From an uncultured SAR116 cluster alpha proteobacterium (GTDB lineage Bacteria > Pseudomonadota > Alphaproteobacteria > Puniceispirillales > Marisalimonadaceae): a DNA stretch of 35,849 nt. Under the pieces are notes generated by a model. It searched no databases. It saw only the letters and a program-made list of their open reading frames with translations, and was not told the origin of the DNA. A program made the position numbers and the translations under genes. Within the stretch, counting starts at the first letter, position 1. Each line of letters begins with the position of its first letter. Shown piece after piece: positions 18,145 to 26,936 of the stretch. The stretch is from contig CABZSR010000016.1 of the NCBI GenBank assembly GCA_902528415.1, forward strand, positions 1 to 35,849. Reading direction: 5' to 3'.

Positions 18145-19074
18145 ATATTTATCTTCTTTTTGTTTTATGATTTCTTCTTCACTTATTGATAATAAGGTAT
18201 CTAGTCTTTTTTCTATAACATTTCCTATGGCATTTATAGCCATCTCAGGATTTCTATGAGCACCGCCAACAGGTTCTGGAATTACTTCATCAATGATTTC
18301 AAATCTTTCCATATCTTGAGCGGTTAATTTTAAAGCTTCTGCTGCCTTGTCTGCATTATCTGCACTTCTCCACAAGATAGAAGAGCAACCTTCGGGTGAA
18401 ATAACAGAATAAATAGCATGCTCTAACATTAAAGTATTGTTTGCGACAGCTAGAGCAACCGCTCCGCCAGAGCCACCCTCACCTGTAATTATTGATATAG
18501 TTGGCACTCTGATTTCTAAACTTTTCTGTATGCATCTAGCTATAGCCTCCGCCTGTCCCCTTTGTTCGGCTCCTTGTCCTGGGTAGGCTCCAGCAGTATC
18601 AACAAACATAATTATTGGTATAAGAAATTTATCTGCCAACTCCATAAGTCGTACTGCTTTTCTATAGCCTTCAGGCCTAGCCATGCCGAAATTTTTTAAA
18701 ATTCTGTCATCTGTATTTTTTCCTTTATCAATTCCCATAACAATAATGCTTTTACCTTTAAAAATTGCTGTTCCACCTGTAAGGGCATTATCGTCAGAAA
18801 AATTTCTGTCACCGGAAAGAGGTATATAACATTCAAATAATTGTTTAACAATATCTTGAAAATGAGGCCTTTCAGGATGTCTAGAAACCTGAACTTTCTG
18901 CCAAGGGGTAAGTTGTGAATAAGTAGATTTTAATTCTTCTGAAACCGCCCCTTGAAGTTTACCTATTTCTTCAGCTATGTTTATATCAGTCCCAGAAGAT
19001 AAATGACGTAACTCTTCTATTTTTCCTTCAAGATCTGATATTTGTTTTTCAAAAGATAGAAAATGTTTAATCAT
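18130..19074 (-). CDS. accA: Acetyl-CoA carboxylase carboxyltransferase subunit alpha
   Basis: AccA pairs with AccD to move carboxyl from biotin to acetyl-CoA, the first committed step of fatty-acid synthesis. The protein is 314 residues, normal length. Conserved segments are HPERPHFQDIV, DRNFSDDNALTGG, FGMARPEGYRKA, DTAGAYPGQGAEQRGQAEAI and GEGGSGGAVALAVAN (about 203-217), then SVISPEGCSSILWR. The N-terminus starts with the usual FLSFEKQISDLEGKI. The ATG overlaps the xerD stop by eight bases. accD is not in the window. Confidence 0.97.
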   Translation of the reverse strand: MIKHFLSFEKQISDLEGKIEELRHLSSGTDINIAEEIGKLQGAVSEELKSTYSQLTPWQKVQVSRHPERPHFQDIVKQLFECYIPLSGDRNFSDDNALTGGTAIFKGKSIIVMGIDKGKNTDDRILKNFGMARPEGYRKAVRLMELADKFLIPIIMFVDTAGAYPGQGAEQRGQAEAIARCIQKSLEIRVPTISIITGEGGSGGAVALAVANNTLMLEHAIYSVISPEGCSSILWRSADNADKAAEALKLTAQDMERFEIIDEVIPEPVGGAHRNPEMAINAIGNVIEKRLDTLLSISEEEIIKQKEDKYLNIG

Positions 19075-20044
19075 ATTTAAAGCCTTCGTTATTTTTAAAA
19101 TTCATTTTATTTAAAGGGTGAGTATCTTTAATAAGGCCTGCGAGCCTCTCTGATTTGACGTAAGTATATATTTCAGTAGTGCTAATATCAGCATGACCTA
19201 GCAGTTTTTGTAAAGATCTTAAATCAGCCCCTCGATTTAGCATATGGGTCGCAAAACTATGCCTAATGTTATGAGGTGAAATTTCCTTGTTATCAATGCC
19301 TATACTTTTTGACAAACAAGATAAGTCTTTGTAAATAATTTGACGTGAGATATGCCCGCTACCCTTTTTGTCAGGAAACATATATTTATTATCTATTGAT
19401 CCCTGTAAGGTAGATCTATGATCTAACCAAATATCTATTACACTTTTAGCTTCTTTATTAAAAGCGACCATTCTATAAACGTTACCTTTACCCTTAATTT
19501 GCAACTTTTCAGTTATATTTATAAAGTCTGATAATGGCAATTCTAATAACTCAGTAATCCTCATACCTGTCGAGTATAAAATCTCTAGTATTGTCAAGGT
19601 ACGCAAACATTTATTTTTTTGAAGAGATAAATCTTGTGATTTTTCGTAATCATACTTAGCTTTTTCTAAAAGTGAAATCATAACATTTTCTGATAAAGAT
19701 TTAGGTAATTTTACATGCTTTTTAAAACTTTCTTGATTACTCAAGGGGTTTGTTTTTATATACCCTTCTTCTTTTAAAATTTGATAAAATTGTTTAAGTG
19801 ATGAAAGTTTTCTATTTAATGAGCTTGGTTTAAAATTCTTACTTCTTAATAAAAAAAATATTTCTTTAAAATCTTGTTCTTTCGCTTCTAGAGCATTGAT
19901 ATTATTGTCGTTAAATAAATTAAATATTAAATTTATATCAGATCTATATGCACTTTTAGTATTTTTAGATAGGCCTTTTTCTAAACTAATAACATTTATT
20001 ATTTTGTTAACTAACTCGATATTTTGATCTTTGCTTTTTTTCAT
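19067..20044 (-). CDS. xerD: XerD-type tyrosine recombinase
   Basis: XerC and XerD resolve chromosome dimers at dif. The protein is 325 residues from the ATG at 20044, just after a TTG at 20047. The N-terminal core-binding SAM-like domain (10-105) has SLEKGLSKNTKSAYRSD. The catalytic domain has the Arg in STGMRITELLEL, a Lys in KGKG, HNIRHSFATHML, LLGHADIST and the nucleophilic Tyr in TEIYTYV. The close link to accA matches xerD loci of other alphaproteobacteria and favours XerD over XerC. It is not next to any phage or integron genes, so it is a housekeeping recombinase. The N-domain is rich in Lys and Asn. Confidence 0.88.
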   Translation of the reverse strand: MKKSKDQNIELVNKIINVISLEKGLSKNTKSAYRSDINLIFNLFNDNNINALEAKEQDFKEIFFLLRSKNFKPSSLNRKLSSLKQFYQILKEEGYIKTNPLSNQESFKKHVKLPKSLSENVMISLLEKAKYDYEKSQDLSLQKNKCLRTLTILEILYSTGMRITELLELPLSDFINITEKLQIKGKGNVYRMVAFNKEAKSVIDIWLDHRSTLQGSIDNKYMFPDKKGSGHISRQIIYKDLSCLSKSIGIDNKEISPHNIRHSFATHMLNRGADLRSLQKLLGHADISTTEIYTYVKSERLAGLIKDTHPLNKMNFKNNEGFKYD

Positions 20045-20054
20045 CAATAAACTT

Positions 20055-21719
20055 TTAAAAATTAATGAACTTTGATGACATTATTTCGTAAGTAATTTTA
20101 TCAGCTAAATCTAACAAACCTATTTTAATAAGTGCCGACCTTATAGTAATCATGTTGTTTATATCAAAATCAACTAATGTAGTGTCATCCATTAATCTAC
20201 CTATAAGTAAAACTGTTAGCGCTTTTTTGTCATTATCAGCGGCTTGTTCTATAGATTTTCTTAAAATAAAGTTTTTTAAACTATAACTATTTTCCCATCG
20301 AATAAAACTATTATCATCCAATTTTTTTTCATCTGTACTATTTACATAATCAAGCCATTCAATTGAACTTGGTTCTTTCATCCCTGATTTTTCTATAATA
20401 GGAATGATAGGCCATGCTCTTTCTTTTAGAATTATTTCCCAATTCCAAGTCTTGTCTTTCTCTAACATTATTATATTTGCTAAACTATTATCCGGATGTA
20501 AGTTTGGTTTGGAAATTATCATCAATCTATTTATTGAATTATTTAGTTCTTTTGTCAGAGAAGATTTATCTATCTTTTCTAAAACAGGTATATATAAATC
20601 GGCAATATCTTTAAATCTTCCATTTTTAATTTCTAATTTAATAAAAGTTATTATTGACTCTGCTTTTTTAATTTCATCTTTCATCGTTATTATTGCTAGC
20701 CAAACGTTAGCTCTATTAAACCCATTTGGTTTGTTTGTATAACTAGATAAAGCTTTCTTTATGTCAATATTACCGTCGGCCACAGATTTATAATTTTCAA
20801 TTATTTCATTAACATTTACAAAACTATAATTCATTTTTTTGTCTAATAGAAAAGATCTAGCACTTGGGGTTAAATAAGTAAGTGATAAAAGAGAATCTGT
20901 ATACTCAACCGCAAAATGAGCAATGTAATTTGCTTTAATTGGTATCTTTAAAGTATCCATCATAATTACATGTAAAGGCTGAATTTTATTATATTCATTT
21001 TCCAAATTAAAAGTTTTTTCGTTATTATTAATAATCTGAAATAAATTTTCAAAAATTTTGTCTGAAAAACCTCTTGATTTTATTAAATCCAGTATAAACT
21101 CTGACTGGTTTACTTTACCGTCTATCGCAAGACAAAAAATTCGAGCCATTTGCCAGAAGTTATCCGAATTAGCTTTTGATTTTTTATTAACATATTGGCA
21201 CGCTTTTTTGTCTTGACGGTTTATTAGTTCATATTCTGTCTGCCAACGTTTCCAAAAATCCCACCTTTTGCCTCCTGGCAACTGAGTAACTAATTGATAT
21301 AATTTTTGGCTCTCTCCACCACTTTTAATTTTATATAATCTAGTTTCTAAGAATTTAACTATATTATCTGAATTACCAATTGGTGGATTAGACGTGCTTA
21401 AGTACAAATCGCTTAAAAAAATGTGTAGGCTTTTACTTAATAGTATGTCTGGAATGTAATTAAAATGTTCAATTATATCAGACGCCTTCATTTTAGTCCA
21501 AATATCTAGACCCATTATTTCATTTACGTCTGTTTTAATGCCTAGTGATCCCAGTGAAGGCTTTTCTAATTTACTTACTTTAATAATAGAATTTTTATTA
21601 TTATCCAAAGGTTCTTTATTAGTTGATTTAGTAGTTTGGGAGTACACTTCAATTTCAGCCATATTTAATAGAAAAATAAGACCACAACTTAAAAAAAAAT
21701 TTAATACTCTTTTGAACAA
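20055..21719 (-). CDS. Exported protein of unknown function, 554 residues
   Basis: I do not recognise a family. The start is TTG at 21719, about nine bases after AAGG; the next Met (residue 20) would break the signal peptide. Residues 1-27 (FLSCGLIFLLNMAEIEV then YSQ) look like a Sec signal peptide. There is no proper lipobox. The mature part is largely helical by composition, with repeated amphipathic segments such as DFWKRWQTEYELINRQDKKA and ITMKDEIKKAESIITFIK, suggesting an alpha-solenoid periplasmic protein. It lies eight bases after a 46-residue membrane protein and ten before xerD. That operon position may point to an envelope or division role, but nothing in the sequence proves it. Confidence 0.75.
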   Translation of the reverse strand: MFKRVLNFFLSCGLIFLLNMAEIEVYSQTTKSTNKEPLDNNKNSIIKVSKLEKPSLGSLGIKTDVNEIMGLDIWTKMKASDIIEHFNYIPDILLSKSLHIFLSDLYLSTSNPPIGNSDNIVKFLETRLYKIKSGGESQKLYQLVTQLPGGKRWDFWKRWQTEYELINRQDKKACQYVNKKSKANSDNFWQMARIFCLAIDGKVNQSEFILDLIKSRGFSDKIFENLFQIINNNEKTFNLENEYNKIQPLHVIMMDTLKIPIKANYIAHFAVEYTDSLLSLTYLTPSARSFLLDKKMNYSFVNVNEIIENYKSVADGNIDIKKALSSYTNKPNGFNRANVWLAIITMKDEIKKAESIITFIKLEIKNGRFKDIADLYIPVLEKIDKSSLTKELNNSINRLMIISKPNLHPDNSLANIIMLEKDKTWNWEIILKERAWPIIPIIEKSGMKEPSSIEWLDYVNSTDEKKLDDNSFIRWENSYSLKNFILRKSIEQAADNDKKALTVLLIGRLMDDTTLVDFDINNMITIRSALIKIGLLDLADKITYEIMSSKFINF

Positions 21720-21726
21720 ATTATGA

Positions 21727-21867
21727 CTACCTTACTATTTTATCATTTACATCTATAATTTTGTTTTTTAACTTATCAGGTGCAGGCATATCAATATATG
21801 TCACTGTAACAAAAACTCCTAAAACAATAAAAACAAACACGATTAATAAAAACTTATAATTTTTCAT
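21727..21867 (-). CDS. Small membrane protein, 46 residues
   Basis: The gene starts with ATG at 21867 and ends with TAG at 21727-21729. The protein begins MKNYKFLLIVFVFIVLGVFV, one hydrophobic membrane helix after two Lys, and continues with a short outside tail containing TYIDMPAPDKLKNKII. The DMPAP motif after a single membrane helix resembles small conserved proteins I recall at this locus in other alphaproteobacteria, but I cannot verify that here. The next gene begins eight bases downstream, so the two are likely co-translated. It could also be read as an uncleaved signal peptide. Function unknown. Confidence 0.65.
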   Translation of the reverse strand: MKNYKFLLIVFVFIVLGVFVTVTYIDMPAPDKLKNKIIDVNDKIVR

Positions 21868-22009
21868 GTACAATTCCAAAATTAGTTAAGACTTTAATTT
21901 TAAATTATGGCGAGTTTTTGTCTATTACTAACGTGATTACTTAACATAAAATTTGAAAATTTACTAAAAATATGATGTTTCCGAAAAATTAGTATGATAA
22001 TTTATTCTG
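21868..22009. promoter_or_regulatory. Divergent region before aroK
   Basis: The 142-base region separates the minus-strand small membrane gene from aroK. A -10-like TATGATAAT lies at 21993-22001, only nine bases before the aroK ATG, and no Shine-Dalgarno is visible. This hints at a leaderless or near-leaderless aroK transcript. No clear -35 is present at 16-18 bases upstream, so confidence is low. Confidence 0.3.
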
Positions 22010-22567
22010 ATGTTAAAAAAAAATAAAATAAATCTAAAATGTATTAATAATAATAAAATTATAACTTTCATTGGTATGATGGGCACAGGGAAATCTAAAT
22101 TTGGCCGTCTGATTGCAAAAAATTTTAGTTTTGATTTTTATGATATAGATTTATTAATTGAACAAAAATTTAACAATACAATTAAAACAATTTTTGAAGA
22201 AAAAGGAGAAAAATTTTTTAGACAAGCCGAAGAAAATATTATTAAAGAATTAATTTATACTTTATCAAATGCTAATAAAAGTTCAGTCATAAGTTTAGGT
22301 GGAGGTGCTTTTGACAACGTAAATACAAGAACACTATTATTGAAAAAGTCGCGTGTAATTTGGCTGAACACTCCTGTCCAGAAACTGATTAATAGAGTTG
22401 GAGATGGATCAAAAAGACCTATGATTAGAGGAGATGTTAATAAATCAATTTCTGAACTTTTGAAAAAAAGAATTAAATACTATTCACTTTGTCATGACCA
22501 ATTAAATACTAATAAACTTAATCAGAACCAGATAATTGAAAAAATTACTGAAATAATATCTAATTAG
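22010..22567 (+). CDS. aroK: Shikimate kinase
   Basis: The enzyme phosphorylates shikimate in aromatic amino-acid synthesis. The protein is 185 residues. Walker A is GMMGTGKS (22-29), DFYDIDLLIE gives the Mg and shikimate contacts, FFRQAEENII and SLGGGAF are shikimate-binding, and KRPMIRG forms the lid. Length and order of motifs are normal. It is followed 18 bases later by aroB, the classical aroKB pair. Confidence 0.95.
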   Translation: MLKKNKINLKCINNNKIITFIGMMGTGKSKFGRLIAKNFSFDFYDIDLLIEQKFNNTIKTIFEEKGEKFFRQAEENIIKELIYTLSNANKSSVISLGGGAFDNVNTRTLLLKKSRVIWLNTPVQKLINRVGDGSKRPMIRGDVNKSISELLKKRIKYYSLCHDQLNTNKLNQNQIIEKITEIISN

Positions 22568-22585
22568 AACTAAAAAAGAAACATA

Positions 22586-23719
22586 ATGAAGTCAAAAATC
22601 TTAAACGTTTCCTTAAATAGAAAAGTAGAAAATTTATCATATCCAATAATTATTGGAGATAATATATTAAACCGTAGTGGCGAAATTTTAAAAGAATTTA
22701 TATATAAAAAAAATGTTATTGTTATTTATGACAGTTTTTTTTCTGTTAAAACAAGTCCTAATAATGAGTTTGAGGAGTTTGTTCAGTCTATGAATAAATT
22801 AACAACAACTCTGAATTTCATTGATATTCCTGGAGGAGATCAAACAAAAAATATAAACCAACTAAATGAAATTATCGAAAAAGTATTAACGTATGGAATA
22901 GATAGGCAAAATGTAATAATTGCATTTGGTGGAGGGGTTGTTGGTGACATTGCTGGTTTTGTAGCGTCTATTTTGTTAAGAGGAATAAATTATATACAAG
23001 TTCCTACCACCCTTTTATCACAGGTTGATAGTTCTGTAGGAGGTAAGACTGGTATAAATTCTAAAATAGGTAAAAATTTAATTGGCTCTTTTCACCAACC
23101 TCAAGCAGTTTTGGCAGATATAAATATACTTAAAACACTTCCAAATCGGGAGTTTCGAGCTGGCTTTGCTGAAGTTGTTAAATATGGATTAATAAAGGAT
23201 CTAGAATTTTTCAACTGGTTAAACCAAGAATATGACAGTATTTTTATTTATGACAAAATTAAGTTACAGAAAATGATAACTAAATCCTGTGAAATAAAAG
23301 CTAAAATTATTAAGAATGACGAAAAAGAAGGAGGAAAAAGAGCTCTTCTTAATCTTGGTCACACATTTGCTCATGCTATTGAGTCCTTTGGTAATTTTGA
23401 TGGAAGAATAATACATGGAGAAGCTGTGTCTATAGGAATATGTTTAGCTTTTAAGCTCTCAAATAAATTATGTTTTTGTTCAAAAGATGATACTAAAAAA
23501 GTAATTAATCTCTTTCAAAAATCAAAACTACCAACTTCTTTACATGATATTAAAAAATTATCTATTTCAACATCCGGAATGATTCAGAAGTTCAAACTCG
23601 ATAAAAAAAACAGACAAAACGAGCTTACATTCATATTAAATAAGCGGATTGGTGAGTCCTTTATTAAACATAATGTGAGTGCTAATGTTTTAACCCAATT
23701 TTTAAATGAAGAAATTTAA
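22586..23719 (+). CDS. aroB: 3-dehydroquinate synthase
   Basis: The enzyme cyclises DAHP to 3-dehydroquinate using NAD and a divalent metal. The protein is 377 residues. Visible motifs are GGDQTKN, AFGGGVVGDIAGFVAS (NAD binding), VPTTLLSQVDSSVGGKTGIN, GFAEVVKYGLI, and metal-binding LNLGHTFAHAIE and IHGEAVSIG. Nothing is missing. The TAA stop shares one base with the ATG of the next gene (TAATG), showing translational coupling. Confidence 0.97.
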   Translation: MKSKILNVSLNRKVENLSYPIIIGDNILNRSGEILKEFIYKKNVIVIYDSFFSVKTSPNNEFEEFVQSMNKLTTTLNFIDIPGGDQTKNINQLNEIIEKVLTYGIDRQNVIIAFGGGVVGDIAGFVASILLRGINYIQVPTTLLSQVDSSVGGKTGINSKIGKNLIGSFHQPQAVLADINILKTLPNREFRAGFAEVVKYGLIKDLEFFNWLNQEYDSIFIYDKIKLQKMITKSCEIKAKIIKNDEKEGGKRALLNLGHTFAHAIESFGNFDGRIIHGEAVSIGICLAFKLSNKLCFCSKDDTKKVINLFQKSKLPTSLHDIKKLSISTSGMIQKFKLDKKNRQNELTFILNKRIGESFIKHNVSANVLTQFLNEEI

Positions 23720-24981
23720 TGCCAGAACTGTTTGTTTTTTTTACTAATATTTTATTATTAATTATTTTGTCAGCTTTTTTTTCAAGTTCCGAAACAGCTT
23801 TGACTGCAGTTTCAGAAGCAAGAATTCACGAGTTAGCACTTCAAGGTAATAAAAGAGCCGTTACAATTGAAAAAATTTTAGCAAAAAAAGAAAAAATGAT
23901 AAGTACAATATTAATTGGGAATAATTTAGTGAATATTGTTGCCTCAGTTTACGCAACCAGTTTTGCTATAAGTTATTTTGGAGAGTTTGATTTAATTTTT
24001 GTAACTATATTGTTAACAATTGTACTTGTAATTTTTGCTGAAGTAATTCCTAAAACGTATGCGTTTAGCCATGCAGATAAATTAGCTTTAACAGTAGCCC
24101 CTATCATTAGACTTTTTATTTTTTTATTTACTCCAGCGACCTTTATAACAGAACGTTTTGCCAAGATTATTTCTGGTCCAATAATTGAAGATGAGGAAGC
24201 CAAAACTGAAGAACTTAGAGGAATGATTAGATTACATGCTGGTAACGAAAGTAGAGGAAAAGAAAGAGGAAAAATGATGTCAAGCATGCTTGATATGGAT
24301 GAAGTAACAATTGAAGCTGTTATGACACATAGAGGTGCTGTAACAATGATTGATTCTGAGGAAAATCCAGAAATTATATTCAAGGTCGTTGGTGAAAGTC
24401 CTTTTACTAGAATACCAATTTATTCAGGGAATCCCGATAATATTATAGGAATACTTCACGCTAAAGAGTTGTTTAGAAATTTGAGAAGACGTAATTTTAA
24501 AAATATCAACTCAATAAACTTATCTGAGTTGATGATACAACCATATTTTGCCCCAGAAACAACTTTGTTATTTGACCAATTAGAAATCTTCAAAACTAGA
24601 AGAGAACATTTTGCAGTTGTAGTGGACGAATATGGTGACTTTCGAGGCATTGTTACCCTAGAGGATATTTTAGAAGAAATCGTGGGTGAAATTGATGATG
24701 AAACTGACATTAAGGTTAAAGGAGTAAAACCACAACCTGATGGATCTTTTATTGTTGACGGTTCTGTTACAATAAGAGATTTGAATAGGTCACTAAGTTG
24801 GTCCCTTCCTGACCAAAATGCAAATACTGTTGCTGGATTAGTTTTGTATGAATCGAAAACGATCCCAGAGCCTGGTCAAGAATTTAGATTTTTTGATATA
24901 AGATTTAGGATTCTACAAAAAAAAGGTAATTTCGTTTCTCAATTACGTTTATGGAACGAAATGGCGACAGAAAAAATATAA
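23719..24981 (+). CDS. CNNM/CorC-type membrane protein with CBS pair
   Basis: The protein is 420 residues. A DUF21/CNNM membrane domain covers about 1-190, starting with a hydrophobic segment and the family motif FSSSETALTAVSEARI, then IGNNLVNIVASVYAT and FAEVIPKTYAF. A CBS pair (about 205-325) has VMTHRGAV, SPFTRIPIY and VVVDEYGDFRGIVTLEDILEEIVGEI. A CorC_HlyC domain ends the protein. Homologues are linked to magnesium or cobalt export; the label hemolysin is historical. It is co-translated with aroB, an arrangement recurring in alphaproteobacteria. The transported ion cannot be told. Confidence 0.93.
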   Translation: MPELFVFFTNILLLIILSAFFSSSETALTAVSEARIHELALQGNKRAVTIEKILAKKEKMISTILIGNNLVNIVASVYATSFAISYFGEFDLIFVTILLTIVLVIFAEVIPKTYAFSHADKLALTVAPIIRLFIFLFTPATFITERFAKIISGPIIEDEEAKTEELRGMIRLHAGNESRGKERGKMMSSMLDMDEVTIEAVMTHRGAVTMIDSEENPEIIFKVVGESPFTRIPIYSGNPDNIIGILHAKELFRNLRRRNFKNINSINLSELMIQPYFAPETTLLFDQLEIFKTRREHFAVVVDEYGDFRGIVTLEDILEEIVGEIDDETDIKVKGVKPQPDGSFIVDGSVTIRDLNRSLSWSLPDQNANTVAGLVLYESKTIPEPGQEFRFFDIRFRILQKKGNFVSQLRLWNEMATEKI

Positions 24982-24990
24982 AATTTTATC

Positions 24991-25317
24991 TCATATATAT
25001 TTGTGTTCATCAATTGTGTAAGTCTTAATAACTACTGAATGAAGGTCTGATAAAAACTCTTCTTTAAGACATTCATTTACCATTCTGTGTCTATCAATTT
25101 TATTTTTATTATGAAATTTTTCAGAAACTATTATAATTTCAAAATGGCTTTCAACATTTTCTCTAAAATTTTGGTGACCTCTATGTAGTTCAGAAACGTC
25201 TAAAACAGAAAAAAAATGTGGTTTAAAATAGTTTATAATTATTTCTTCAATCTTTAATTTTCTTTTCAAAATAACTTCCCACTTATTAAATTTAAAAAAT
25301 GCATTCCAATCTTGCAC
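24991..25317 (-). CDS. bolA: BolA family protein
   Basis: The BolA core is clear: IEEIIINYFKPHFFSVLDVS, HRGHQNFRENVESHFEIIIV, then FHNKNKIDRHRMVNECL and LHSVVIKTY. BolA proteins bind glutaredoxins to share [2Fe-2S] clusters, or regulate genes for shape and stress. The start is uncertain. GTG at 25317 gives 108 residues with 16 extra at the N-terminus. TTG at 25269, five bases after GGGAAG, gives a start that matches relatives better. It is divergent from the J-domain gene and converges on the CorC-type gene with nine bases between stops. Confidence 0.9.
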   Translation of the reverse strand: MQDWNAFFKFNKWEVILKRKLKIEEIIINYFKPHFFSVLDVSELHRGHQNFRENVESHFEIIIVSEKFHNKNKIDRHRMVNECLKEEFLSDLHSVVIKTYTIDEHKYI

Positions 25318-25359
25318 GTATTAAAAGATAATCCTATAGTAAATTAAAAAAATAAAGTT

Positions 25360-25896
25360 ATGCTTAACACAAAACAAAATCAAAATAGTGAGAAAATTTG
25401 CTCTAATCCAGGTTGTGAAGAAACTGGGATTTATCCTGCACCTAAATCAAGAGAAAATTTAAATGAATACTTATATTTGTGTATAAATTGTATAAAAGTA
25501 TTTAACAAGTCTTGGAATTATTTTGCGGGATTAAGTGAAAAAGAATTAGAGATTGAAATACGAAAATCTGTTACTTGGGATAGACCAAGTTGGAAGTTTG
25601 GTACTAAAAACTTAAATCATGATTTTGAAGAAGCCTTCAGGGCTTTCAATGGACAAAAAAAATTAATTAAAGAAAAAGTCGTCGATAAAAAACTAGAGGG
25701 TTGCTTTAAAATTTTAGGTTTAAATTCAAATAGTAAATTACGTGAGGTTAAATCTAGGTATAAAACTTTAGCAAAAAAATGGCATCCTGATGTCCAAAGT
25801 GAAAAAAGTTCAAAAAATAAAGATACGTTCATAAATATAACAAATGCCTACAAAACTATTTTAAAATCATTTACAAAAACTACAAAAAACAAATGA
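25360..25896 (+). CDS. J-domain protein with N-terminal zinc-finger-like cysteines
   Basis: The protein is 178 residues. The C-terminal third is a J domain (about 114-170): CFKILGLNSNSKLREVKSRY, then the HPD motif at 142-144 in KKWHPDVQ. J domains stimulate the ATPase of DnaK. The N-terminal part has C14, C19, C41 and C44 (CxxxxC and CxxC), a probable zinc site, and a conserved WDRPSWKFG. There is no G/F region or DnaJ zinc domain, so it is a specialised co-chaperone. It lies 21 bases before cobS, with bolA divergent. The stop is TGA. Relatives sit beside cobS in many alphaproteobacteria. Confidence 0.9.
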   Translation: MLNTKQNQNSEKICSNPGCEETGIYPAPKSRENLNEYLYLCINCIKVFNKSWNYFAGLSEKELEIEIRKSVTWDRPSWKFGTKNLNHDFEEAFRAFNGQKKLIKEKVVDKKLEGCFKILGLNSNSKLREVKSRYKTLAKKWHPDVQSEKSSKNKDTFINITNAYKTILKSFTKTTKNK

Positions 25897-25917
25897 ACCT
25901 GCTTTGGAGAAACTATC

Positions 25918-26928
25918 ATGAATGAAGTTAGTTTAACTAACAATATGGACTTTAACTCAGAAACCTTTCCCACTTCTCTAACTTCAGTTATAGATTCCGA
26001 AAAGGTTTTTGGCTTTAAAAGTAATATGAAAATTTTAGGATTTAAAGAAAAAACTAAATTTGTACCTGATATTGATCAGTCTTATTTATTCGATGAAATA
26101 ACTACAAAAGCAATCCTTGCAGGGTTTTGTTATAATAGGAGAGTGATGATACAAGGATATCATGGTACTGGAAAATCAACTCATATAGAACAAGTTGCTG
26201 CAAGATTAAATTGGCCTTGTGTTAGAGTAAATCTCGATAGTCATATTAGTCGTTTAGATCTAATAGGTAAAGACGCTATTGTTTTAAAAGATGGTAAACA
26301 AATTACAGAATTTAGGGAAGGTGTTTTGCCTTGGGCATTACAGAACCCAGTTGCAATTGTTTTTGACGAATATGATGCAGGTAGAGCAGATGTAATGTTT
26401 GTTATTCAAAGAGTTTTAGAGGTTTCAGGTAAACTAACACTCCTTGACAATAATAGAGTAATCAATCCTCATCAAAACTTTAGATTATTTGCGACAGCTA
26501 ACACAGTAGGTTTAGGTGACACTACGGGTTTGTATCATGGAACTCAGCAGATTAATCAAGGTCAAATGGATAGATGGTCAGTTGTTTCCACTTTAAATTA
26601 TTTACCTGCAAAAGCAGAGGAGGAAATAGTCGCATCTAAGGTACCAAATTTTAGAAATAAAGAAGGAAAAGAAACTATCAAATCCATGGTTTCTATAGCT
26701 GAATTAACAAGAAATGGTTTTATCTCAGGTGACCTTTCAACAGTAATGTCTCCAAGAACTGTTATAACATGGGCAGAAAATACAAATATAGTTGAAGATA
26801 TAGATTTAGCTTTCAAATTAACTTTTTTTAATAAATGCGATGAAATGGAACGACCAATATTGTCAGAATATTATCAAAGATGTTTTGGAAGAGAATTAAT
26901 TAAAGTTGACAAAACTGTAGATCTTTAA
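25918..26928 (+). CDS. cobS: CobS, AAA+ subunit of aerobic cobaltochelatase type
   Basis: CobS with CobT forms the AAA+ motor that powers CobN to insert cobalt into hydrogenobyrinate diamide. The protein is 336 residues. Walker A is GYHGTGKS (80-87), Walker B is VAIVFDEYD (145-153), with [20 protein letters not shown] and sensor/arginine motifs MDRWSVV and [14 protein letters not shown] lies about six bases before the ATG. cobT follows after eight bases. No cobN or other cob gene is in view, and the neighbours are chaperone and ribosomal genes, so the client could be something else. Confidence 0.95.
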   Translation: MNEVSLTNNMDFNSETFPTSLTSVIDSEKVFGFKSNMKILGFKEKTKFVPDIDQSYLFDEITTKAILAGFCYNRRVMIQGYHGTGKSTHIEQVAARLNWPCVRVNLDSHISRLDLIGKDAIVLKDGKQITEFREGVLPWALQNPVAIVFDEYDAGRADVMFVIQRVLEVSGKLTLLDNNRVINPHQNFRLFATANTVGLGDTTGLYHGTQQINQGQMDRWSVVSTLNYLPAKAEEEIVASKVPNFRNKEGKETIKSMVSIAELTRNGFISGDLSTVMSPRTVITWAENTNIVEDIDLAFKLTFFNKCDEMERPILSEYYQRCFGRELIKVDKTVDL

Positions 26929-26936
26929 ATCCGCAA

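Noticed and set aside
19067-20044. Tyrosine recombinase as sign of a mobile element
   Set aside because: Its neighbours are accA and housekeeping genes, no attachment repeats or phage genes are seen, and sequence and locus match XerD.
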